A stretch of 64,000 nucleotides of DNA from Bimastos eiseni (taxonomy: Eukaryota > Annelida > Clitellata > Crassiclitellata > Lumbricidae): positions 13,634,016 to 13,698,015 of the forward strand of contig OY365813.1 of assembly GCA_959347315.1 (NCBI GenBank). Direction: 5' to 3'. Made by a program: the position numbers and the translations under genes. A model generated the notes under the pieces. The model made no database searches, was not told the DNA's origin, and saw only the letters and a list, made by a program, of their open reading frames with translations. Below, piece by piece: positions 54,101 to 64,000 of this stretch (positions within the stretch are counted from its first letter, which is position 1; every line of letters starts with the position of its first letter).

Positions 54101-57100
54101 TATTTGCCTTGGCAAATATTACCCCCACAAATAGCTAAAAATAACTTTTTTGATAAAATAATTTTTTTCATAAAATAATTTTTTTTCATCAAATAAATTT
54201 AGGACTAACGACGGACTTACTTGTAGGTTATTGATTAATTAAACCGGAACTTAATATTCCATTGAATTTTCTTTTAAATAATGATGTTAATTAATATGTT
54301 TTAATTTCTTTTGGTTGCATTCCCCAGGTGGCAACCAAATCAGTAATTGTCCCACTTTAATTGGTTCCATCCACTTTCCGGTAAACATCAGAGAGTAACG
54401 ACGTCGCTGATAACTTCATATTTCAAATTTCATAACAGGGTTTTAAATTTTTTTACTAAAAAGTTATTAAATAATAAATATATTGTTGTAGCCTAGAGTG
54501 CAATGATACACTATATGAAGGATATTGCTATAGACTCTGCGCTGACTGTAGATAGTTCTCCATAGTTGTGCGCCTGGCAAGTTAACTACGCTTTGCCTAC
54601 AGATGGTACTCGAGTCGCTGGCCAGATTTGCCGCTACTATTCGGTTCATACCCAGATCCGGCAAATAGTGCATCCAAATACTCGGATTTGGTACCCGGTG
54701 GAAATCGTCTACTCGGTTATGCCCTAACTGAAGTGCATTGGAGCCAATAGTTTTTACCCAGAAGCAGAGTGAATATACAAGTAATGTGAAATTTTGAACT
54801 GTTCCAAAATGCTTAGCTAGTGTGTAGGGCCTATATGTCATTTTAAAACTGAATGCCCCATATCATTAAATCTACTGCATAAAGGTTTTCTGTCCTCATG
54901 CTTTTATGTTGCAGATCTAATACTGTCAGTCAGTTTAAAAGTGACATTGATTTAGACTATAGATCCTGCTGTACATTTTGTAGCCCTCTTGGCTGACACT
55001 TAATTTTTGCCATTCACTTATGCATGGGTTAAAATTTAACAAGTTTCAGCCTGGAAGACTTCTAAATCTGTGTAAGAATTAAATTAGAATCATGATACCA
55101 ACCCTATTAATAGCACTGGACTGGATTCATTACAGACTGCTGCATAAGTGAAACTTATGTCAACCTTATGTTCTAATGTTTTGCTACTGCAACTTGTGTG
55201 CATTCTTCCTTCCTGTGAAAGCTTTGCATTGATCAATTTAACTTGGAAGAGTTTTAGCCAATGATGGTTCTAGAGATCTGCTGTCATTGTAAGTACCTGG
55301 TCTTTGTCACTGAACTCTCCAGATATTGATCATCATCACCATCATCATCATATAAAAGAAATTCCAAAGTCATGATGAGCCAGAGAGTCTTACAAAGCCG
55401 CTTTACTATCAGACAGACACTGACAGTTCCATTTTCTTAAGACATTTTCTGTAAAAAATCTTGAGGGATAATTCCCAATTCGGTTAACAAACAATGAAAT
55501 TGATTGATTTTTCTTGGTTATGTTTAGGTTCTGGTGCTACAGCCGTTGTTCAGGGTGCGTTCTGTAAGCCACGCAGTGAGAAGTGTGCTGTTAAGAGAAT
55601 TAACCTTGAGAAATGCAACACAACCGTTGAAGAGCTCCTGGTAAATTATGACTTTGGGGCATTATCTGTAAAACAGGACTGCTTTGCAGCTGGAAAAATG
55701 ACATATATTTGTCTTTCATGATTTTTATTAAGCGGTTATGAGTGTTTAGTGATACTTGTGTACAATTCTGCAGTGCTTTTACGATTCCATATTGGTTTTT
55801 AAGACTTTTTTCTTTTCTTGCATTAAAAAATGTAAGTTGAAACATTCTGTAAGAAAGTTATACATTCAGTTCTAGTTGCTGTTTTCAGTGGGGGTTGTAA
55901 CGCGCCTGAGCAAGGAATTGAGCTCCTAACATCTAGATTGATACTATTATATGCTAACTGTTACTGTTAGCATTGTAATATTATGCATGAGATTGATGGA
56001 TAAGATGTCAGTGGTTTGACTGTTTTATTTAGAAAGAGATTCAAGCGATGAGCCAGTGTAATCATGAGAACGTCGTGAGCTACCACACGTCTTTTGTCGT
56101 CAAGGAGGAACTCTGGGTTGTCATGAAGCTATGTGCTGGTGGTAGGTCCTCTCCCAAATTCATTCTTGGTTTACTAGAGCGTGAAGTTAGGTAAATCACT
56201 TCAATTGATGCACATTACGTGATTATGTTGTACTGTGAGAGGGGCTTTATAAGTTTGTAAATAGAATAGAGGAGAATAGTTATTGATGATGATGATGAAG
56301 ACGATGACAATGTGTTTTTGTGAAAATGTGTTTTATAAATATGTGTCTCTTTGTGAATGTGTGTTTTTGTCTTCATATGCAATATCGATTGATGTCTGAA
56401 AGGGATCATATGGTGCTCATGAAAAATTATATTTGCAGTTATTATTATTACTATTAAACTGGCGATCTTTCACAACACACCTCACACAACTGAACGAAAC
56501 TTGCACAAAAGCTTGCGATAGGAACATCTACTCATAATAAATCGCGACAAAATGAGTGTTAATTTTAATTTTGAAGAGCAATGATTTTGAAGATTTGTGA
56601 ATTCCGTCCAGTAATTTACTCCATTCATTCAGCCTGACCTGCTAGTACAAATATATGGTCTGCAAACTTTCTAATTGGTCGTGTGATAACAAAGTCTGCT
56701 TGGATGCAGTAGTCTTCGTCTGGATTGGAGAGATGATCAAAATGTGACAAGTGAGGAAACAGAAAAAGGAGATGGTTCATTAGAAGACAGATTATGAAAT
56801 TTCTATGGGCGTCTATGTGAAGCCAGTGTTCTTCACAAAGGATGACGTGATCACGAGTAGTTAAGTGTTTGATGAGCGTCAGAGCAACATAATATGGAAC
56901 AGTGGCAGGAGGTTGCACTTTCATCTTCTCTATTGGATGGCTCCCATTTTTATATAAATCTATAATAGTGTTAAGTTCTTAGATGATGCAATTTCTTTAA
57001 TTGGAAATTTGATACAGTAGTCAAATAATTTTGCACTTGCCTTGTGACCCATAGACCCTGCTAAGTGGATATACCTGCTAAGTGGATGATGCACTGGGCT

Positions 57101-60100
57101 GATTAATTGCACATGGCTGCCTGATGCATCAAATGTACAAACTGATGCTGGCATCCGTTAGTAAGAATTAAGCATGTTTATTATGTCTTGTAAACATGGC
57201 ATCACCTTGTAAGCTAAGAAAACTGCTCTGAGCATACTTGTGACTTCCATCATGTATTATGTTAAGACTTCTTGAAGAATGTTGTGAAACGTTTTAATAA
57301 CCTTGCAAGTGCAGGAATTTCTAGTCAACCAATCGACTGTTGCTATTTTCAGTCCAAAGAGCTCTATATTGTTTTTTCTTCTGTATTTTTGAGCTGAGTC
57401 TCCTAATTATCTGAAAATTTTTTCTTATTTTGTTGTTGCGTTTCAGGTTCTCTGTTAGACATCATTAAGCATCGCATGAGAACCTTTGACTGTAAGAACG
57501 GCGTTCTTGACGAGGCTTCAATAGCGACCGTTCTGAAGGAGGTACTCAAAGGTCTCGACTATTTCCACAACAGTGGACAGATTCATCGGTATGGAACTTC
57601 ACATCGTCTCGCTTGACAGGCTTTAATGATTTGTGCATGAATGAAACTTTTTAATATTTTACACAAAAGAAGTGCAACCCAAAGCAGAGGGTAATTAAAA
57701 AACGATTACATTAGGCTCAACTATGTGCCTGTCTTCCTCATTGGTTGCTTAACTATCCCAACAGACTTGGATAAATGAGTTGCAGTTGGTGGGTGGGTAG
57801 ATGAGTGGATGGCTAAATGCTGTCTAACTGATTGTCCTGTGAGAGGCGATTTATAAATCCGTAAATAGAATAGAACAGATTCTTTTTACCCTCTTTTATT
57901 TAACTTGGCTTGCATAAAGTGTGTCACGGTTGGTAGGACCCTCCGTTGGACATCTTTCAACTCTTTTTTTAGGCTTATTCCCGTCGACCTAGAGAGCTGC
58001 AATTTTGTACACATTTCACGCTTGTATGACTATGCAATATATCAAATTTTGACACGCATAACTCAAAAAATTGATAAAAATATAACTCAAAAATTGACAA
58101 AAGCATCCTGAAAAGTGACCTCTTTTATTTAACTTGGCTTGCGTGAAGTTTCTCACGATCGGGAACACACCTGAAAAAGAGTTGAAACTCTTTTTCAGGT
58201 ATGTTCCCGTCGATGTCAGGGTTTCGGGTATCTACCTTATCAAAGTGGGTCCCGAAAAACCCATGTTTTTACTTTAACTTGTTCAGTTTGAAACTTTGTG
58301 TTTTTATTGGTTTGTATTATATATGGAGAGATTGAGACTTTTTATTTGTTTGATTTGAACATGTAGAGATATAAAGGCAGGGAACATTCTGCTTGGTGAA
58401 GAAGGCAGTGTGATGATCGCCGATTTTGGCGTCAGTGCGTGGCTTGCGGCCGGAAAAGACAACTCCCGTGAAAATGTCCGACACACATTTGTCGGCACAC
58501 CGTGCTGGATGGCTCCGGAAGTCATGGAACAGGTAGAAATTCAGCCACCAATTGCCATGGTTGGATTTCTGTAGCTCTAGGTTTAAAGGGAATCTTGGCA
58601 CAGTTCGTAAGTGCAGCACCTAAATGTAGGACCTGGTCTCACCTGCTGTGTGGGAGTATTTGGATTTTGTTAATAGTTTGAAGGTTATTTTCAGAGAAAC
58701 ATAGAATATCCATAAGTTTCTATTATGGGTTATTTAGCTGATTTGGACATGTAGAAATATAAAAGCAGAAAACATTTTGGTAAAGAAGGCAGCGTTTATT
58801 AATTGCTAGCATAAGGGAATTTAATTGCAGAATTAAATTTAATTTCAAGGTTAAGGTATACTATAATTTCACTTGAAATTCATGTTCTTAACCTGGTCTT
58901 GAGTCTAGTGAACTTTGGATTTCGGAGAATTAAGCTAACTGCTTTGGATGGCTCTTTGAAATGTAGCTTGTTGATGCTGGATTATGCAATTAAGTTAATG
59001 CTAAACTTATGCGTCATTTGCTCAGTGATATTAATCGGTTCAGGTTTATACAAAGCTTTGCAAGACCAGTACTCATTAATTTGGATGTACTAGAGAGTTG
59101 CATATGAGCTGAATGTCTAAAGTAACAGATCTGGAGTCATGTTTCAGACCTGTGTTTTTTGCACTTGCTACGTATGCCTCTTCGGTGCCGGTATGTGTCC
59201 TTTGTTTCTGCGTTGTAGGTAACTGGATATGACTACAAAGCAGACATATGGAGCTTAGGCATAACGGCCATTGAGCTGGCCACAGGCACTGCGCCCTACC
59301 ACAAATATCCACCCATGAAGGTAAATTTGACACCTGATTGTCCTGTTCGTTGCTTTGTCAGATGGATCTGGAATTTTGATTTTTTCAAATTGTCTCAAAT
59401 CAAAACTGTTTTGTTATACAAAAATAAACAGTGTACTATTCATGCATTAAGTTTGTTGGTATGGTCTGTTCTGTTCTGTTCTTTAGCCGTAGGCCATGTC
59501 ATGCACAATCTTTCTCCATTTCTGTCTGTCCTCTGTAGCCCTCATCATCTTTCGGCCTCGGCTGTGCTACGGCACTATATAAATTGTCTTATTATTATCT
59601 GTGTTGTCGAAAGGTCCGTCCGTTTTCTGATATTATCCAGCCAGTTTGTTCTTAGTCTTCCCTTTCCTCTAGCACCCTCTATTGTTCCTAGTATTATCTC
59701 TTTCTTTATGCTTCCCTCTTCTTTCCTCATAGCATTGTCCAAAAATACTTCATCTTCACTTCTTTTACAGCACCTGAGAATTTTCTTTCCACACCTGCAG
59801 CTTCCAACACCCATTCGTTTGTTTTCATGTCTTTCCAAAATATTCCTACAACAAGTCTCAGGCACTTCATTTCGATGGCATCTATTCTTGTTTCTTCATC
59901 TTTCCTTAACGTCTAACTTGCCGCTCCGTACATGGCCATTGGCCATACAAGAGTCCTCAGTATATAATCTGAGTTTTGTTGTTAACTGTATTCCATGATT
60001 TTGCCAAATCTTTTTCAGTCCTGTTGCTATGCCGTATGATTCCGTATCCTTTTGCTAAGCGTGATCTGATCTTTTTCCCATTGTCACCCTTCTCTGATGT

Positions 60101-62901
60101 GAGTGAGCCGAGGTACAAGACAGTATTTACTTGTTAAAGGGTGCTGATTTTGTTGTCATTACTTTTGATTTTTGCATGTTTATTAAAAGATTGTATTTCT
60201 TGCTGGCTACATTCAGTTTATGTATCAAATCCTGGAGCTTTGTCTCAGAGCTTGCAGGCAGGATGATATCGTCAGCATATCGTAAATTGGACACTTTCCT
60301 GCCGCCAATTCTGATTCCATCTTCATATCTCTCTAGTGCTTCTCTCATTACCATCTCTCCTAGGATGCTAAAATGGCATGGTGAAAGTACACAGCCCTGT
60401 CTCACTCCCCGTTTTACCCAGAACTCTTGAGATAATGTTCCCCCCACTCTTACTCTGGCCTTTTGCTTGCAAAATAGATCTGTTATTGTGATTACTATGT
60501 GTCCTGGAAATCCCATTTCCAACCTGGTCGTCCATAGCCGTTCTTGGACGACCATATGCCACCTATCACCGAGTGATAGGTAGCAAATCATCCTGTACAT
60601 AAAATAATTATGAATAAGTAAAATTTATTCTTTGACATACAAGTAATTATTATCATCATCATCATCAGTTCCTGATTCCAGCCATTTGTCAGCTTTGAGA
60701 ACGACTAAATGATCGTCATTGTCATTTGCATGTTACTGCCCTTAGTTACCCTCCAGGTAATCATGATTAGGTTAAGAGTTATTGTTGCATATTAATTAAA
60801 ACTAATGATGATATTTGGTAACTTGTTGAACTCTAAAGTCACTTATATTCTTTTCTGAATTGTTGACCCACTTTGGTGACTGTTGTAACTCTGTGATCAA
60901 AAACAGCAGCAATAAATAATCATTTGAGCACTTCACTTGGTTTATGCAATTGGACAGCTTAGTGTCTTATTTTCATTTCCATTTGGAAGTGAATTGAACT
61001 TTATTCTCTGTTATCTTGCTTCATATCTTGATTCCTGGAGCAATTTATTATTGAGACTTAAAAACTTAAGGGAAGTCCTATCCTGCTGGGATTGCTGTAT
61101 GGTACATTGCTGCTTTTGATCCTTCACTCAGTTATATTCTTTTGTATTTTATTGTATTTAAGCATTTGTAAGGAGCCTGTAGTTGAGTGAACTGTTCAGA
61201 GGCGCTCCATGTTTGCAATTGCAACACCATAGAATAAGAAGCATGACGACGCTGACGACACAATTTGATTGTTGACTGTACATGATTATCTTTATTTTGG
61301 CCAGACTGATCCCAAATTGTAGCTTGCCTATTGGTTTAATTTACTAGCAGCCGTGGATTAGTTGTTATTATTCTGTGGCACGGTGGCTGATTGGTTAGAG
61401 CGGTTGGCCCGTAACGCTCATGTGCACTAAGTGTACTGGTTCGACCCTTGTTTGAGGCGTCAGTCACTGTCAATCAATCAATCAATGAAAAAATACTTGA
61501 TATAGCGCCCCTTCAAGATATCTACTCAGAGGCGCTGTGTAGGACCTTGAGCAAGTCCTTTGTGTATAATTGCTCTGCATTACAACTGCAGTTGCATCGT
61601 CGAAGGCATGTGCACTTCTGAGCAAAAGATGTTGGATGAAGGGCAATATCAAATTTCAGTTGTATTAGGGGTGCAGATTTTGAGAATAGATTTATCGATA
61701 AAAAGGGATTTATCAATAAAAAGTTTCATAAATTAATTTAAACTTGTTCAATAAATTTCTACCTAATCTGTCGTTCTGGTCATTCATTTGTAAGGTGTTG
61801 ATGTTGACGTTGCAAAACGATCCGCCGACCCTTGAGACTGGAACAGATGACAAGGAGCAGTATAAGGGCTATTCCAAGGTCTTCCGGAAGATGATTGCTG
61901 AGTGTCTGAGGAAGGAACCGGACAAGAGACCGACTGCCAAACAGCTGCTGAAGCACGAGTTCTTCAAAAAGGGCAAGGTCAGTACATGCTCTGCCAAAAG
62001 CTAAGTCATGCTGACATGACATGTAATTGTTCTGTATGGATTGGACACTGCATTTTTTGTGACTGGGTGTGTGCATTGAACGGCATCTACTCCTGGCTAC
62101 AGACCGTTCGCACCTCAGATTCACATTTTGCCACACCTCAGATTCACATTTTGCCACACCTCAGATTCATGTTTCACTGTGTCCGTGAGCTCGTTACGTA
62201 TTTAATTAATTAATAATAATGTAATAGATTGTTGGTTCCATCCTTGATTCAGACTTCCTTCTAGTAATAATAATAACTTCATTTTAACTTCAAACTGCCA
62301 AACCACAGTATGATTGCAAGTACAATGGGAACACATTATTATAGGAGTAGAATTTAACTGTCAGCAGCCATGCATGTCACCCATTGTTACGTTATACATC
62401 TGATTTAGTCAATGCCACCACCTAGTGAAAGAAGGACTGGTCAATGTCAGATGGATACAGGAAGCGAACTGACTTCCTCAGCTCTGCTGGCCAGTGTCTT
62501 ATCCATTGCTCTGCAGTCCTATGTCTTGTGTCTCTTCCATGCACCATATTACTATTCGAGAAAAGGCTCAAATCTGCCCTTTCAAATGATATGAACTATA
62601 TAATTGTTCAGATACCTGTGACATTCTATGTAGAATAGGTTATATAGAGATGCTGACATATATACCCACATGATTACATCTATAATTAGAGTCTAAATAT
62701 TTATATCTTATCCCCTACATTGTCTCAATTTTTTAAACTTTTGAGAATTTGTGATGTTGATTAAGACCATAAATAAGAATAGTGATGTCTATTTATTATG
62801 AATCTGAAACTGTCTGTGTTGGCTTTGAATTGGTAAAACAGGATAAAGTTTATCTGATGAAGTGTCTTCTCTCGGAAGGGGCTCCAGTTATTCCACAAAA
62901 G
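48127..62901 (+). CDS. OXSR1: OXSR1/STK39 (OSR1/SPAK) Ste20-family kinase, 5' part (8 exons, 3' end outside window)
   Basis: Exons 48127-48190, 55528-55640, 56033-56141, 57447-57588, 58367-58532, 59219-59320, 61795-61977 and 62842-62901 join in phase to 313 codons. OSR1/SPAK is a cytosolic Ser/Thr kinase activated by WNK kinases; it phosphorylates SLC12 cation-chloride cotransporters. Seen are a Gly-rich loop ([13 protein letters not shown]), the ATP-binding Lys44 ([10 protein letters not shown]), [14 protein letters not shown] at 162-164, and activation loop [19 protein letters not shown] with Thr183 at the WNK-phosphorylated position. Further on are [20 protein letters not shown] and [13 protein letters not shown]. 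The short N-terminus [17 protein letters not shown] lacks the Pro/Ala-rich box of vertebrate SPAK. The C-terminal CCT/PF2 domain is beyond the right edge. Confidence 0.95.
48437..48664. mobile_element. Small inverted-repeat element with minisatellite core (OXSR1 intron 1)
   Basis: Nested perfect 10-bp inverted repeats AACCCGAATC/GATTCGGGTT and CCCCGAAAAC/GTTTTCGGGG enclose inverted minisatellite units (TTCATCAATCCGGCTTCTGC, TTCATCGATCCAGCTTCCAT). The ends differ from those of the 26465 element. Confidence 0.65.
49355..49580 (+). repeat. Dispersed SINE-like repeat
   Basis: GACAGTGCCAGTCCCAAGCC and AGGAGGGCGACATCA are shared with 24905-25065 (inverted there). Ends GTGTCGTTAAATAAATC. Confidence 0.55.
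49730..49850. repeat. AATAATAGTA-rich low complexity
   Basis: Irregular ACATAATAATAGTA units. Confidence 0.85.
51080..51400 (-). pseudogene. Non-LTR retrotransposon 3' end, minus
   Basis: The minus strand encodes [20 protein letters not shown] and then AGATATCTTAAAGGAAG-like 3' UTR. In OXSR1 intron 1. Confidence 0.75.
51490..51790 (-). pseudogene. Second non-LTR retrotransposon 3' end, minus
   Basis: GCCTCTCACAGTACAACCTA and GAGGCGCTCCCAGTGC, then TTCCATAGCAAAGGGCCAAC. In complement these match the [18 protein letters not shown] tail with frameshifts. Confidence 0.65.
52568..52632 (+). mobile_element. Retroelement 3' end with (ACTT)n tail
   Basis: GCGCGTTTGCAAGCAAGCGG and TTCAGTCAAGTACATACTTA followed by CTTACTTACTT. 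Confidence 0.65.
54039..54726. mobile_element. 688-bp hAT-like element in OXSR1 intron 1
   Basis: It starts TAGGGCATAACCGG and ends TCGGTTATGCCCTA. Flanks ATTTAAGT and ACTGAAGT match at 6 of 8. Subterminal TTCGCCTCGGCCGAATA and ACTCGGATTTGGTACC motifs; no coding frame. Confidence 0.8.
55528..55640 (+). CDS. OXSR1: OXSR1 exon 2 (Gly loop, catalytic Lys)
   Basis: Acceptor GTTATGTTTAG|, donor CTCCTG|GTAAAT. It encodes [12 protein letters not shown] and [15 protein letters not shown]. It follows a first intron of about 7.3 kb. Confidence 0.95.
56033..56141 (+). CDS. OXSR1: OXSR1 exon 3
   Basis: Acceptor TTTATTTAG|, donor GGTG|GTAGGT. It encodes [20 protein letters not shown] and [11 protein letters not shown] (helix C and hinge). 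Confidence 0.95.
57447..57588 (+). CDS. OXSR1: OXSR1 exon 4
   Basis: Acceptor TTGCGTTTCAG|, donor CATCG|GTATGG. It encodes [14 protein letters not shown] and [17 protein letters not shown], reaching into the catalytic HRD. Confidence 0.95.
57885..58270. repeat. Duplicated retroelement tail sequence in OXSR1 intron 4
   Basis: TTTATTTAACTTGGCTTGC followed by (A/G)T(A/G)AAGT occurs at 57895 and 58122; CTTTTT(T/C)AGG(C/T)(T/A)T(A/G)TTCCCGTCGA occurs at about 57965 and 58190. The same AACTTGGCTTGCGT is at 15907. Confidence 0.75.
58161..58208. repeat. Hairpin with 23-bp arms
   Basis: GGGAACACACCTGAAAAAGA... pairs with ...TTCAGGTATGTTCCC across a 2-base loop, with one mismatch in 23 pairs; the inner 15 pairs are perfect. 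Confidence 0.9.
58367..58532 (+). CDS. OXSR1: OXSR1 exon 5 (catalytic and activation loops)
   Basis: Acceptor GAACATGTAG|, donor GAACAG|GTAGAA. It encodes [20 protein letters not shown] and the T-loop [15 protein letters not shown] decayed copy of its 5' end lies downstream at 58735-58805. Confidence 0.95.
58735..58805 (+). pseudogene. Decayed duplicate of OXSR1 exon 5 (5' part with acceptor)
   Basis: GATTTGGACATGTAG followed by AAATATAAAAGCAGAAAACA mirrors the true exon 5 boundary GATTTGAACATGTAG followed by AGATATAAAGGCAGGGAACA. Similarity continues through GAAGAAGGCAG (AAAGAAGGCAG in the copy) and then fades. The copy has substitutions and in-frame stops soon after, so it is unlikely to code. 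It indicates a local tandem duplication spanning the acceptor and the catalytic-loop codons. Confidence 0.75.
59219..59320 (+). CDS. OXSR1: OXSR1 exon 6
   Basis: 34 codons, phase 0-0, acceptor TGCGTTGTAG|, donor ATGAAG|GTAAAT. It encodes [20 protein letters not shown] and [10 protein letters not shown]. Confidence 0.95.
59575..60600 (-). pseudogene. Non-LTR retrotransposon reverse transcriptase remnant in OXSR1 intron 6
   Basis: The minus strand encodes [39 protein letters not shown] and the catalytic box [18 protein letters not shown]. Downstream, in shifting frames, is the tail [14 protein letters not shown] and [19 protein letters not shown]. It is 5'-truncated with multiple frameshifts and an adjoining simple 3' end near 59480. 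Antisense to the host gene. Confidence 0.85.
61377..61680 (+). mobile_element. tRNA-derived SINE interrupted by a non-LTR 3' end
   Basis: The head GGCACGGTGGCTGATTGGTT and B box GGTTCGACCC match the 44257 copy. After CGTCAGTCACTGT comes a 66-base insert (61471-61536, CAATCAATCAATCAATG... GAGGCGCT), then the SINE resumes at GTGTAGGACCTTGAG. Confidence 0.8.
61795..61977 (+). CDS. OXSR1: OXSR1 exon 7
   Basis: 61 codons, phase 0-0, acceptor ATTTGTAAG|, donor GGCAAG|GTCAGT. It encodes [19 protein letters not shown] and [20 protein letters not shown], the end of the kinase domain. Confidence 0.95.
62107..62176. repeat. 23-bp tandem repeat x3
   Basis: CACCTCAGATTCACATTTTG plus CCA, three units just after OXSR1 exon 7. 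Confidence 0.85.
62842..62901 (+). CDS. OXSR1: OXSR1 exon 8
   Basis: 20 codons, phase 0-0, acceptor GGTAAAACAG|, donor CAAAAG|GTAAAA. It encodes [20 protein letters not shown], aligned with the NKEFLQEKTLQRAPTISERA segment after the kinase domain. No further exon was seen in 62902-64000. Confidence 0.8.
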
Positions 62902-64000
62902 GTAAAAGGTTTCGTTGTTGACACATTCTGCATTTGACGTTCATGCTTAACCCTTTAATGACCAGCTACATATGTTTCCCATACATTTTAGTACATGCTG
63001 GTTGTTAAAGGATTAACATACTGATGTGACCTTTACTCAATGGCTAAATTGCTCGCCCAGTGGTGGCAGATCTTCATAATTTGCAAATTGAAAATCTAAA
63101 CCTATCTGACAACTCAATACTCGCTATTTGGAAAGCACTTTAAATGTATCAAGCAAGAATTATTTGACTGATTACTGTGACAGAAGCACATAGGTAACAT
63201 GTCGTCTCTTTTAGGTGGCAGATCTCATAGTTTAGGTAATGTAATGTAAGGGAACATTTATGAGGCCCGTTCAAAACCAGCATCGCTGTTCACTGGCATC
63301 AATACCTCGGCCAGCGAACAGGAAAGGCTTAAGGCATCTTGGGAACTGGGGAGTAAGAAGGTTAAGTTGCAATTCTAATACCTGAGATGCCGGATTTGAG
63401 ATCTGGTGCAATCTTACTGAATTTTATCTTTGTAGGAGCTGTTGCAAGTGCAGAAAGCAAGCAATTCTTTTTAACAGTTTACAGATTGTGTATAATATCT
63501 ATTATGTTAGGAATATTGTTTATGTTGTAACACATAGTTGGACTTTCCCATGGATAGGTTTCACCTTCTCTGGAACAAAGCTCATAGAATTGCCATTCTT
63601 GAAAAGGCTCACTCCTATCCATTCTATGTAAAGTTGCAATTGCTGAAAAATAAGTTAACTGCTGAAAAATATGTTTCCATTTCGTTTAATGTCTCATGAT
63701 TTTTCAAGGAAGACTTTTCCAGATTTTAGGGCTAACAATGGCAAGACTACTCTGCTGGGTAGTGGACGACCTAGACCGAGGGCCGACAAGGATACTGTTT
63801 GCAGCCAATCGGAGGGACCTGCAATCTGGAATAAATGAGGCTGAGATACACAAGAAGCTGATTTAGGATGGGGCGGGTCTTCACTCTGCAATTTCACATG
63901 TCATATTAATATAAAGGTTTTGGCACAGTATCTGTGGATATCTGTGGGTTCTTGTTATTGTTTTGTGAATCCTGTACCTGGCTGTTTTGTTTGTATTCTG
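62902..64000. other. OXSR1 intron 8 (to window edge)
   Basis: No exon with the expected post-kinase residues (e.g. a GWEWSDDE-like motif) was found. Short frames on both strands have no recognisable similarity. Confidence 0.5.

Noticed and set aside
54467..54841. 124-codon minus frame
   Set aside because: Runs across the end of the hAT-like element at 54726 within OXSR1 intron 1; no similarity or splice support.
59315..59998. 227-codon open frame on the plus strand, the longest in the window
   Set aside because: It is antisense to the non-LTR retrotransposon tail encoded on the minus strand and reads through an OXSR1 intron; no domain or splice support.

Overview
This looks like nuclear DNA of a marine invertebrate deuterostome, perhaps an echinoderm. 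The genome is AT-rich, genes are split into small exons with GT/AG introns, and transposon relics are dense. The two best genes give proteins nearly collinear with their vertebrate orthologues. The species call is inference. No prokaryotic, plastid or mitochondrial features were seen.

Four gene loci can be supported, all by hand-assembled exons with consistent splice phases. (1) About 4.4-20.5 kb, minus strand: an incomplete gene for a secreted or cell-surface protein. It has a phase 1-1 Ig-domain exon, Cys-containing linker exons and an ephrin-receptor-like (GCC2/GCC3) Cys-rich exon; a putative signal-peptide exon at 20.4 kb may be its start. It runs off the left edge. (2) 22.1-25.95 kb, minus: a complete five-exon canopy (CNPY2-like) gene, 229 aa, with signal peptide, six canonical cysteines, a long acidic tail and a C-terminal KHEL ER-retention signal. 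(3) 32.8-47.16 kb, minus: a complete ten-exon UBXN4 (UBXD2/erasin) gene, 504 aa, whose last residues match the vertebrate C-terminus. (4) 48.13 kb to the right edge, plus: the first eight exons of the WNK-regulated Ste20 kinase OXSR1/STK39, containing the whole kinase domain; the C-terminal half lies outside the window. UBXN4 and OXSR1 are head-to-head with 966 bp between their start codons. UBXN4 and canopy are tandem genes for ER proteostasis proteins, each transcribed from its own start.

The rest is mostly mobile-element debris. At least eight nonautonomous hAT-like elements can be delimited, several with perfect or near-perfect 8-bp target duplications, and a hAT transposase C-terminal relic is present. 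There is also a TA-flanked Tc1/mariner-like element, a 1.06-kb foldback element with arms of about 450 bp, a family of short MITEs with GGCCRTCCATA-like ends, tRNA-derived SINEs and many 3' ends of non-LTR retrotransposons. A degenerate minisatellite (core GGAAGCTGGATTGATGAAAA) recurs at four separate loci inside different flanking structures. Simple repeats (TACA, ATCC/ATTC, TA, CA, ATT/ATC) fill much of the left 13 kb.

No CRISPR, operon or prokaryote-style system is present. The items most worth a second look are the shared minisatellite, the foldback element, the unclassified Ig/ephrin-like gene, the decayed duplicate of OXSR1 exon 5, and a CRE palindrome in the shared promoter that also matches a MITE end.
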